Below, in pieces: positions 42,752 to 50,769 of a stretch of DNA of 64,000 nucleotides. This DNA is from Arenibacter sp040216555 (lineage in GTDB: Bacteria; Bacteroidota; Bacteroidia; Flavobacteriales; Flavobacteriaceae). The stretch covers positions 1 through 64,000 of the forward strand of contig JAVJOW010000024.1 in assembly GCA_040216555.1 (NCBI GenBank), in the 5' to 3' direction. The position numbers and the translations under genes were made by a program. The notes under the pieces are model-generated. The model searched no databases. It was not told the DNA's origin and saw only the letters and a list, made by a program, of their open reading frames with translations. Position 1 is the stretch's first letter. Each line of letters starts with the position of its first letter.

Positions 42752-43627
42752 ATGAAATTCGTTATCCTATCCCAAAATCCCAACTTGTATTCTACTAAGC
42801 GTCTTGTGGAGGCAGGAAAAAAGAAAGGGCATGAAATGTTGGTCGTAGACCATGGCAAGTGTGATCTCGTCATAGAAAAGAAGAAACCTGGACTTATTTA
42901 TCAAGGGCAAGAAATCACTGGCGTTTCGGGAGTAATACCTAGGATAGGGGCATCTATAACCTTTTATGGTACGGCTGTGGTAAGGCAATTTGAAATGATG
43001 AAGGTCTTCACCGCCGTTGAGTCGCAGGCCCTGGTCCGTTCAAGGGATAAACTGCGAAGCCTACAAATTTTATCGCGTGCCGGTTTGGGACTTCCTAAGA
43101 CGGTATTCAGCAATTATTCCAGGGATGTTGGAACCATTATAGATAATGCCGGTGGTGCGCCAGTAGTTATTAAATTATTGGAGGGTACCCAAGGTCTTGG
43201 GGTGGTACTGGCGGACAATAGGAATTCCGCTGAATCCATATTGGAAGCTTTTAACGGGTTAAAGGCAAGGGTAATTGTACAGGAATTTATCAAAGAGGCC
43301 AAAGGTGCTGATATTAGAGCCTTTGTAATAGATGGAGTTGTGGTGGGGGCTATGAAACGCCAGGGCAAGGAAGGAGAATTCCGATCCAATTTGCACCGAG
43401 GTGGTTCTGCCAATATCATAGAATTGACAGATGAAGAAGAAAATGCGGCTATAAAAGCGGCCAGGGCAATGGGACTTGGAGTGGCCGGGGTAGATATGCT
43501 TCAATCCGCTAGGGGGCCATTGATTTTAGAGGTAAATTCCTCCCCAGGTTTGGAAGGCATTGAGGCCGCTACCGGAAAAGATATTGCGGGTCTTATGATT
43601 AAATATGTGGAAAGACATGCCGAATAA
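42752..43627 (+). CDS. RimK-like ATP-grasp ligase
   Basis: 291 residues of the RimK/ATP-grasp family, which adds amino acids (often glutamate) to carboxylates on proteins or small molecules. ATP-grasp features include VVIKLLEGTQGLGVVLA, the VQEFIKEAKGADIRAFV segment and the metal site near LILEVNSSPGLEGIE. It overlaps the deacylase gene that follows by 11 bases. E. coli RimK modifies ribosomal protein S6, but many homologues do other ligations; the RimK plus AstE-like pairing is a recurrent association, so the ligase product may be trimmed by its partner (inference). Confidence 0.9.
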   Translation: MKFVILSQNPNLYSTKRLVEAGKKKGHEMLVVDHGKCDLVIEKKKPGLIYQGQEITGVSGVIPRIGASITFYGTAVVRQFEMMKVFTAVESQALVRSRDKLRSLQILSRAGLGLPKTVFSNYSRDVGTIIDNAGGAPVVIKLLEGTQGLGVVLADNRNSAESILEAFNGLKARVIVQEFIKEAKGADIRAFVIDGVVVGAMKRQGKEGEFRSNLHRGGSANIIELTDEEENAAIKAARAMGLGVAGVDMLQSARGPLILEVNSSPGLEGIEAATGKDIAGLMIKYVERHAE

Positions 43628-44582
43628 GAAAAATGTATTCTTGGGGCAAACCATTTTGCCAGGAAAGGGGATGTTGCTAAATCTGGATATAGCCAAATTG
43701 CATACAGGGACAAAAATTGAAGTTCCTATCATTGTTCAACGAGGAAAAAATCCAGGTCCTGTTTTATTAATAACGGGAGGCATACATGGGAATGAAATTA
43801 ACGGGGTAGAGATCATTCGCAAATTGATTTCCAAAAAATATAACAGGCCGGATTGTGGAACGGTCATATGTATTCCAGTGGTCAATATATTCGGTTTTCT
43901 GAACCAGTCAAGGCAGTTCCCCGATGGGCGTGATCTAAATAGGGTTTTTCCCGGGAGTCCCCGTGGCTCATTGGCCAGTAGGTTTGCCTATCATCTTATG
44001 AAAGAAATTGCGCCAAAAGTAGATTATTGTATCGATTATCATACAGGAGCTGAAAGCCGATTTAATGCACCACAGACCAGGATAAATAAAGACGATGAAC
44101 AATGTATGGAATTGGCAAAAGTATTTGGCGCACCATTTGTTGTATTGGCAAAAACTAGGGAGAAGTCGTTTCGGGAAGCATTGGCCAAAATGGGTAAGAA
44201 AGTATTGCTTTTTGAAGGGGGAAAATCCTTGGATATAAATAACCAGATTACAAAGATGGGGATTGCAGGTGCACTTAGGGTAATGGATCATTTGGGAATG
44301 AGGAATTTTACAGGAGAGTTAAAGCTAATGGACGCTAGGTCTCCACGCCCAGTGACCATTGAGTCATCCCAGTGGATCAGGGCAAAATATTCTGGCATGT
44401 TTCATCCCTCTATTTCATTAGGAAGTAAAGTGTCAAAAGGAGATCTTTTAGGGAATATATCCGATCCGTTTGGCAACTTTGAACGGAGAGTAAATGCGTT
44501 GAACGATGGACATATCATATGCATCAACCAATCTCCGATAGTAAATCAGGGCGATGCTATTTTTCATGTAGCCCAAGATTAA
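43617..44582 (+). CDS. Succinylglutamate desuccinylase/aspartoacylase-family (M14-like) zinc enzyme
   Basis: 321 residues from the ATG at 43617; another in-frame ATG at 43605 is inside rimK and would add four residues. The zinc site is readable: His57 and Glu60 (GGIHGNEING), His142 (DYHTGAES), plus a substrate motif DGRDLNRVFPG. The family removes acyl groups from N-acyl amino acids or cleaves isopeptide-type bonds. It is coupled to rimK by an overlap and followed by a terminator at 44588-44616. Confidence 0.9.
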   Translation: MPNKKNVFLGQTILPGKGMLLNLDIAKLHTGTKIEVPIIVQRGKNPGPVLLITGGIHGNEINGVEIIRKLISKKYNRPDCGTVICIPVVNIFGFLNQSRQFPDGRDLNRVFPGSPRGSLASRFAYHLMKEIAPKVDYCIDYHTGAESRFNAPQTRINKDDEQCMELAKVFGAPFVVLAKTREKSFREALAKMGKKVLLFEGGKSLDINNQITKMGIAGALRVMDHLGMRNFTGELKLMDARSPRPVTIESSQWIRAKYSGMFHPSISLGSKVSKGDLLGNISDPFGNFERRVNALNDGHIICINQSPIVNQGDAIFHVAQD

Positions 44583-44587
44583 ACTTA

Positions 44588-44616
44588 CAAGTCCTTGACA
44601 CTAGATTAAGGACTTG
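44588..44616 (+). terminator. Terminator of the rimK-deacylase operon
   Basis: CAAGTCCTT (44588-44596) pairs with AAGGACTTG (44608-44616) around an 11-base loop, just six bases after the stop codon. A TTTTC run follows shortly after. Confidence 0.75.
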
Positions 44617-44710
44617 AAGGTTTTCATTAATTCTAACCTAATAAAATAACTAGGGGATTTGTAATATGCTAGAATCAGGTCTATTTTAAGATCATGATGG
44701 CTTGTATTTA

Positions 44711-45943
44711 CTAATCAAAACTAGGTATATTCATTGATTCACCTCCCTTCAGTGCTGATGAGTGCGCAACAATCCCTGGTGCGGTATACGCTAGGGATTC
44801 ATAAATATTGATTTCTGGGTCACGGTTATGTACAATAGCATCAATAAATTCATGGGTTATAAACGAATGGGAACCATCATGCCCACTACCATGTCTAAGT
44901 GGTGCAGGTAACATATTCGTCTCCCACCACAGAGGCTGTTCATATGTTTCTACCCTATTTTTTTTGTTTTTAAAACCTGCATCATCCTTGCCAATTTCAT
45001 TGGATCCCCATACTAATGTGGAATCCCCACCTCCATGCTCGGACATATAAAAACTCATTTTATCGCCCCGCCATTCTCCCCTTTCAACTTCGCGAAGTGC
45101 TCCTTTCCAGTTTACTTCTACACGAAAAGGTGTTCCTTTGTTGGTTTTAAAAAAGGCTGTTTCGTTCCAAAAAGGGTTGTTGTATGGATTGTTTTGTAAT
45201 AATGGACTATCATCACCCCAACCCAAAGCGCTAACTTGGGTTAATCGTTCCCCTGTTACCGAAATTAAGAACGAGGTACAGTGGGTAGGGTATAACATTG
45301 GTGGTACCCCATGTCTCCAAGTGGCCATGCCATCCTCAAAAAATAGCTCTTCCAGGCCTGGATGATTATATTCCGCTGCAGCACTGAACACCTTCCCGAA
45401 AGCTCCTTCCTTAAAAAACTTTTTTGCCGATATGGTAGGTTGTCTGTAAACGCTGGTTTCGGCCATCATATACGTAAGTCCAGTTTGGCTCACCGCCTCC
45501 TTTAATAGATTACATTCCTCCAAGGTCCAGGCTGCCGGTACAGCGCACAAAACATGCTTCCCCGCGTTTAGGGTAGCCAAAACATGCTTAGCGTGGTCTG
45601 GGGCGGGTGTGGCAATAAATACAGCTTCGATTTTTGGGTCCTTTAGCAATTTCTCCAACGATTCATAACTTTTTTTGCAAGAATATACCTTCATGAGATG
45701 GTCCCGGCGATCCGGACGTAAATCACTTACTGCTTCTACAATGCAATTGGGGTGCTCATGGAAATAAAAACTGGCACCAAACCTTCCTCCAACAATACCG
45801 ATCCTGACCTTTTTGTCTACGGCCGGTATATTTGCCAACACAAAATATGGGGCTAAGGCCAAGGTGCTGCTGCCCAGTAATGTGGTGCCTAGAAATTTTC
45901 TTCTATCGGGATTGGCAATTACTCCAGTTTTTATTGTTTTCAT
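44711..45943 (-). CDS. Gfo/Idh/MocA-family oxidoreductase with Tat signal
   Basis: 410 residues. The N-terminus has a twin-arginine motif (DRRKFLGTTLLG followed by a hydrophobic stretch and ALAPYFVLA), so it is exported folded with its NAD(P) cofactor. The Rossmann motif RIGIVGGRFGAS follows, and a HVLCAVPAAWTLEE segment takes the place of the usual EKP motif, so the catalytic Lys is replaced by Pro/Ala. Exported members of this family have been shown to act as retaining glycosidases using NAD (GH109-like mechanism). It is the last gene of the polysaccharide locus read from susC. Confidence 0.85.
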   Translation of the reverse strand: MKTIKTGVIANPDRRKFLGTTLLGSSTLALAPYFVLANIPAVDKKVRIGIVGGRFGASFYFHEHPNCIVEAVSDLRPDRRDHLMKVYSCKKSYESLEKLLKDPKIEAVFIATPAPDHAKHVLATLNAGKHVLCAVPAAWTLEECNLLKEAVSQTGLTYMMAETSVYRQPTISAKKFFKEGAFGKVFSAAAEYNHPGLEELFFEDGMATWRHGVPPMLYPTHCTSFLISVTGERLTQVSALGWGDDSPLLQNNPYNNPFWNETAFFKTNKGTPFRVEVNWKGALREVERGEWRGDKMSFYMSEHGGGDSTLVWGSNEIGKDDAGFKNKKNRVETYEQPLWWETNMLPAPLRHGSGHDGSHSFITHEFIDAIVHNRDPEINIYESLAYTAPGIVAHSSALKGGESMNIPSFD

Positions 45944-45978
45944 AACCTTTTATTATTTCAATTTCGGGTGTAAATAAA

Positions 45979-46296
45979 TCAGCCCCTATCCTCGTCCAAG
46001 GTTTTGTAGTTTATCTTGCCTGGAGCACCAGCAACTCGGTTTACCAGATCGGCAGTGGTAAGACAGCAATCGGGCCGTAAAATATCAGCCCTTTTTAAAA
46101 CAATTGGAAAATGTTCCGATCTCTTGGAATTCCCAAACACCAAGAAGTACACTTGCACAGGCTTTTTCCCTTTTCTAATCCTTAATTCAACCATTTTTAA
46201 CTCCGGATTATAGGGGTTTTCAGAGTGTTGGGCAAGGGAGCTAAGTCCAAGGAAAAGCATAAAGAGGCTAAAGAACAGCTGTTTTATTTTTGGCAC
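45979..46296 (-). CDS. Small secreted protein of unknown function
   Basis: 105 residues if started at a GTG (46294-46296), which gives MPKIKQLFFSLFMLFLGLSSLAQ, a clean signal peptide. The frame is open to 46407, but the extra 37 residues are not signal-like. The mature part is basic, contains two adjacent Cys (RPDCCLTTADLVNRVAG) and has no known motif. It lies between the beta-helix gene and the Tat oxidoreductase gene and is probably in the same operon. Confidence 0.6.
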   Translation of the reverse strand: MPKIKQLFFSLFMLFLGLSSLAQHSENPYNPELKMVELRIRKGKKPVQVYFLVFGNSKRSEHFPIVLKRADILRPDCCLTTADLVNRVAGAPGKINYKTLDEDRG

Positions 46297-46417
46297 TATA
46301 TGGTTTTTAGGAGTTGACTTTTTTTGGTTTGCTTTAGGTATATAAATAACGTTAAAACTTTTGGATAACCCAACATAAATCACCTTTATGCAAGGGTTAT
46401 GGGCCATGTTTTATATG

Positions 46418-48304
46418 TTATGGCCGTGCGTTTTGTAATTGTTTGTTAGGGGTTGGGGTGTGTATGGATACGGCTTCTTTTAATAAATCTTTATAATCCG
46501 GGTTATCCGTGCTTATTTCATAGTTTCCCTCTTGAAATATATTTTCGGCCAGGGTATTGTTATAGGCTATACTAGGCGTGCTTCCTTTGGAAAATAGGTA
46601 GTTGTTTCTCACAACATTGGTTGAGGCCCTATGGAAACGAAGCGGAGATTTGGCAATGCTGTAGATAAGGTTGTTTTCCACAAGCACATTCTTGGTACCT
46701 TCATCCAAAAACATCCCATTGCTTTCGGCTCTTCCGGCATTCACGGAAATATCATGAATATGGTTGCCGACCAATTTGCTTCCTGGTTGCAGGCCCAACA
46801 TATAAATTCCGCCTCCATCACTTAGAGTCTGCATAACATGATGAATGTGGTTTTCTGCAATAGTATTGTCCCTACAAGGGGTTGCCTGTGGGCCCCACAT
46901 CCAACCAATAGAAATACCGCTGTAGGGAAGGTTGTAAATTTCGTTGTTTCTAAGTTGTGTTTCAGAGGTTAGGCCACACCAGATTCCAACAGCACCGTAG
47001 AATTGCACCCCGCAATCTGAAATATTAGTGTCTTGCACCTTGTTTCCAAGCGCTGCTTGATCCGGGGCAATTTTCCACCAAGGTTCTCCAGAGACCAATC
47101 GATCTTGCCCCTCACCGATCATTATCCCGTTTCCAGAAATATCCCAAAGGGTACATCTATTTATAGTACAATTGCTACTACCGGTTCCCAACCAGATACC
47201 ACTTCCTCCCAAGGAGGAGAATTTACAATTTTCAAATTTGATATTTTTGGCCCAGCGCGTCCTTACGGCTGCCGGGACTACCGTCCATTCTTTTCCGCCC
47301 CCTTGGGCAACAAAATGGCATGCCTGAATACCTGCGTAGATTTTGTTAGGGATATTATATCTGCAATGTTCAAAACTTATCCCTTCAAAACTAATATTGG
47401 ATATGGGTTCCTTTTCTGTGCCATCCAAAAGCACTAAGGATTCAGCAACGGGGGCTTCTATGGTAAATTGGTTTGGGTTCTGGTTCAGTGGTAGTTTAAG
47501 GTATATTTTAGACATTTCGGTATCCAAATACCACTCATAATCCATATCCAAAAATTCAATTGAATTTTCTAGGTAATAACGTGGATTGGGTTCCCAATTA
47601 TCCAGATTAAAAAAATTTAAACCTTTTGCCCCTATCGAATCCACCGCAGAAATAGTGTTGGTTTCCAATGCTATATTTTTAACTGGTATTCTTGTTATGG
47701 ACCAATCGTGCAACAAAACGAGTTCTACTTCCTTAGGCTTTTTGGGAAGGGGAAAATCTTTTGGATAAAACGTAAAATTGGTTCTTCTGTCGGCTCCCAC
47801 TTCCTTGACCCTCAAATATTCCTTATTGGGATGTCTGGCGCGAACGGCACGTTTTCTTTGGACGAACAACTCCCGGAAAATGCCAATATCTTTGGGAATT
47901 TTCGCCACCCACATCCCCTCACTCAAAGAAGTCCAGTTATTAATAGCAGCTGACCCCGATATTATGGGTGCCGAACCTTGGATCGATCTGAATTCAATGG
48001 GGACTTTGTTCTTATTTATTTGGGAATCAATTTTTATGGGATGTTTAATGCGATATGTACCATCATTTAGCCATATTACAATCTTCTGCTGGGTCTTGGA
48101 AATCTTAGACCCCAATTGTTCTGTGGCCTTATGAAGGGTCTTAAAGGGTTTGTCAGACGTCCCGGAATTAGTATCGGATCCCAAGGGCGAAACATATATT
48201 TCCTTTATTTGCTGTGCTGCTGAGCAATTTATCCACAGAGCAAAAGTTGCCGTGGCCAGCATGCTTAGGTATTTTTTACTGTGCATTCTTTTTGTTGATT
48301 TCAT
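46418..48304 (-). CDS. Right-handed parallel beta-helix protein (pectate-lyase-like fold)
   Basis: 628 residues from the ATG at 48304; the alternative ATG at 48286 (MHSKKYLSML) also leaves an intact signal peptide ending NCSAAQ. The start of the mature part (IYVSPLGSDTNSGTSDKPFKTL) is the DUF1565-type entry to a beta-helix, and many NxxxNxI-type turns follow (for example ISDCGVQFYGAVGIW and LVGNHIHDIS). Such folds belong to polysaccharide lyases and to GH28, GH91 and related hydrolases; catalytic residues cannot be assigned by eye. It is in the polysaccharide locus, so a role in glycan cleavage is likely. Confidence 0.83.
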   Translation of the reverse strand: MKSTKRMHSKKYLSMLATATFALWINCSAAQQIKEIYVSPLGSDTNSGTSDKPFKTLHKATEQLGSKISKTQQKIVIWLNDGTYRIKHPIKIDSQINKNKVPIEFRSIQGSAPIISGSAAINNWTSLSEGMWVAKIPKDIGIFRELFVQRKRAVRARHPNKEYLRVKEVGADRRTNFTFYPKDFPLPKKPKEVELVLLHDWSITRIPVKNIALETNTISAVDSIGAKGLNFFNLDNWEPNPRYYLENSIEFLDMDYEWYLDTEMSKIYLKLPLNQNPNQFTIEAPVAESLVLLDGTEKEPISNISFEGISFEHCRYNIPNKIYAGIQACHFVAQGGGKEWTVVPAAVRTRWAKNIKFENCKFSSLGGSGIWLGTGSSNCTINRCTLWDISGNGIMIGEGQDRLVSGEPWWKIAPDQAALGNKVQDTNISDCGVQFYGAVGIWCGLTSETQLRNNEIYNLPYSGISIGWMWGPQATPCRDNTIAENHIHHVMQTLSDGGGIYMLGLQPGSKLVGNHIHDISVNAGRAESNGMFLDEGTKNVLVENNLIYSIAKSPLRFHRASTNVVRNNYLFSKGSTPSIAYNNTLAENIFQEGNYEISTDNPDYKDLLKEAVSIHTPTPNKQLQNARP

Positions 48305-48454
48305 AATCATCAAAATAAAGGTCCTCCCTAGAAAATCTGGCAATTACTTGGGTTGGTTTTTGATTTTCGGTATTAGGGGTCAATCAGAATTCCCATTTTG
48401 CCATTAAAAGGTCTTAATTTCTTTACATAGTTACATAATAGAAGCCATGTCGGC

Positions 48455-50752
48455 TTAAGGGGTTAACCATATTTCTTGACCTGGTTGGGTTTCAAGTATT
48501 AGTATATTCCCGTCCCAATTGGTGTCTACCTCATCTTTAATTGAAAATTCTTTATTGGTAAAGGGATTGTTAAGTCGTATCTCCCCACCTTTTTCAGAAA
48601 CAATCTTAACCCATTTTAGTTTCCCGTCCTGTTTTTGAGCGGATATTAAAAAAGCGCCTTCTGTCCGTAATTTGCTAAATCCAACGTTTTTCCAATCCGC
48701 GGGAATAGCGGGAAAAAGTCGTACAGTTCCAGTGTGACTCTGTATCAGCATCTCCTGTAGGCCCGAAGCAAAAGCAAAGTTGCCCTCCAAGGTAAAGGGC
48801 CTATAGGTGAAATTTGATTTTCCGGTACCCGATTGGTCGCCGTTTACGTGAAAACTATTGGGCAGTACAAAGGAGGTGGCAAAATCCTTTAATGCTTTTG
48901 CCGCTCCTTCCCCATTAAAAACCCTGGCCTTTAGATTTCCCAGCCAGCTAAAGGAGTAGCCAACCCATTGACTGGATCCAATGGCGTCCAAGTTGGCGAT
49001 GGTCTTTTCAATGATCTCCATATCCTTTGCACCGTTTGTTGGGTCTATTAGCCCAAGGGGATGAATGGCCATTAAATGGGAGAAGTGCCTGTGCGATTCG
49101 TTGAAAGGTAGGCCAGGGGAAAACATAAGTCCATGTTCATTTACAGCATAATCCGGCCATTCTTTTAAGGCAGATTTCCATTGATTTGCTTCCCCATTTA
49201 GTCCCAATTCAAGGGCAAGTTCGGCAGCATGGGAATAGGTCCATCTGACAAGGGAAAGGTCAAAATTTGTTATTTCCCCAAACCAGGCTTCCCGAGAATT
49301 ATTATTTATTTCAGGGCTGGAACTCAACGGTAGTTTTCGTTTTCCATCCTCACCCAAAACCGACAGTTCGTTAAAATGAACAGCTACTTCCTTGATCCAC
49401 GGATAGGCCGCGTTCTTGAGGAAATCACGATCCATAGTATATCGCCAATGCAGGTAAAAATGTTGTCCTAACCAAGCCCCGACCGTTGGTCCAAAAGAAT
49501 ATTGGATCCAACCCCCCATAGGGTCTCCCGTTAGAGTGGTAACCCCGGGTACATTAAGCCCGTTAGTGCCATAGAAATCTCTGGTATATTTTTTAAAAGT
49601 AGGTTTATATTGGGTAAGCCAGTCGATAAACCCTTGTTCCAAATCCAAATGGTTAGCGGAATAGGTAGGCCAATAGCTTAATTGTGTATTAAGATCATGA
49701 TGGTAATCTCCTTTCCAGGGCGGTAATTTGCCATTATCCGCTGTCCATACACTTTGTAGGGATATGGGTGGCGCCCCTTGTCTGGCTGCCGATCCCAACT
49801 TGTACATTTCCATATACCATTGATTCTGCAATACAGCGTCTGGAACTTTTATAGTAGATTGGTTCCAGAATGAATTCCACCAAGCTATATGACTTTCCAT
49901 AGAAGATGCAATTCCTGACTGAAGCGCTTTTGTTACCAGTTGTGCTGCTGTTGCTTTAGGTTCCTTATCCGAGGTTTGTGAGCTTATGCTCCAACTGCCC
50001 TGTATTCCTTTTGGTGTAGGGTTCCACTGGGTATGTACCTGAAATTGAAAATCGGACCATCCTTTCTGATCATATGTTATTAAATGGTCTTTTTGGGTAA
50101 CTCTGCCCCCATCATAATTTAATCTTCGAAGATCTTGTCCTGTTACCGGGTCGTTGGCACCTTGTTGTTTTACCGATACGTAGGCAGGTGGAATTATGGT
50201 GGGAGTCAAATCTCCGCTAATGTTTTCAAAGGTATACCAGCCCAAAGGTTCAGTGGCATGGACAAAGGTTTTAAGTATGGCACCATTCTTCCATTTTACT
50301 TCACAAATTGCAGAATCCAAATTAAGCTTAACCGATTCTACCTCCCCCAAAGCCTTCACGTCAAATTCCAAGGCTCCTCCGGGAATTTTGGAGGGCGCAG
50401 GCAATTGATCATAGGGCAGGTCATAACGATCCTGTACGTTTTTGTAAGTGTCTTTTTCCCATTGTTCCTTTACCCAATCAAAACCGTAATTCGCGAAATC
50501 TAGATTTTCCATGGGACGGAGATCCCACAGATCCGCTCTGTCCAAGGATAATCGGAGCTTTCCGTCATTTTCCCAAACCAAGGCTCCCACTGTTCCATTT
50601 CCCAAGGGAATGGCTTCATCCCAGCTAGTGGCCAATTTGTTGAACTCCAGTTTGTATTTTGGAAGTCGGTCTAGTTCCAGTTTGTTTCTTTCAGATTCGC
50701 AACTCCATAAGCTGATAACTATGGCCAAGAGGCATATTGTTTTAGCTTTCAT
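48455..50752 (-). CDS. GH95-like glycoside hydrolase lipoprotein
   Basis: 765 residues from the ATG at 50752, with a lipoprotein signal (Cys18 in SLWSC). The N-terminal domain has the GH95-like WDEAIPLGNGTVGALVW start. The catalytic (alpha/alpha)6 barrel includes GDYHHDLNTQLSYWP (about 350-364), SPE (equivalent to the GH95 general acid Glu) and HRHFSHLMAIHPL. In typical GH95 fucosidases the first segment reads YHTNIN; here it is YHHDLN, so one catalytic Asn is Asp and the preceding Thr is His. The substrate may therefore be something other than alpha-L-fucose, such as alpha-L-galactose. Follows the NPCBM glycosidase gene by 17 bases. Confidence 0.82.
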   Translation of the reverse strand: MKAKTICLLAIVISLWSCESERNKLELDRLPKYKLEFNKLATSWDEAIPLGNGTVGALVWENDGKLRLSLDRADLWDLRPMENLDFANYGFDWVKEQWEKDTYKNVQDRYDLPYDQLPAPSKIPGGALEFDVKALGEVESVKLNLDSAICEVKWKNGAILKTFVHATEPLGWYTFENISGDLTPTIIPPAYVSVKQQGANDPVTGQDLRRLNYDGGRVTQKDHLITYDQKGWSDFQFQVHTQWNPTPKGIQGSWSISSQTSDKEPKATAAQLVTKALQSGIASSMESHIAWWNSFWNQSTIKVPDAVLQNQWYMEMYKLGSAARQGAPPISLQSVWTADNGKLPPWKGDYHHDLNTQLSYWPTYSANHLDLEQGFIDWLTQYKPTFKKYTRDFYGTNGLNVPGVTTLTGDPMGGWIQYSFGPTVGAWLGQHFYLHWRYTMDRDFLKNAAYPWIKEVAVHFNELSVLGEDGKRKLPLSSSPEINNNSREAWFGEITNFDLSLVRWTYSHAAELALELGLNGEANQWKSALKEWPDYAVNEHGLMFSPGLPFNESHRHFSHLMAIHPLGLIDPTNGAKDMEIIEKTIANLDAIGSSQWVGYSFSWLGNLKARVFNGEGAAKALKDFATSFVLPNSFHVNGDQSGTGKSNFTYRPFTLEGNFAFASGLQEMLIQSHTGTVRLFPAIPADWKNVGFSKLRTEGAFLISAQKQDGKLKWVKIVSEKGGEIRLNNPFTNKEFSIKDEVDTNWDGNILILETQPGQEIWLTP

Positions 50753-50769
50753 GTGTATTGTTTTATTGT

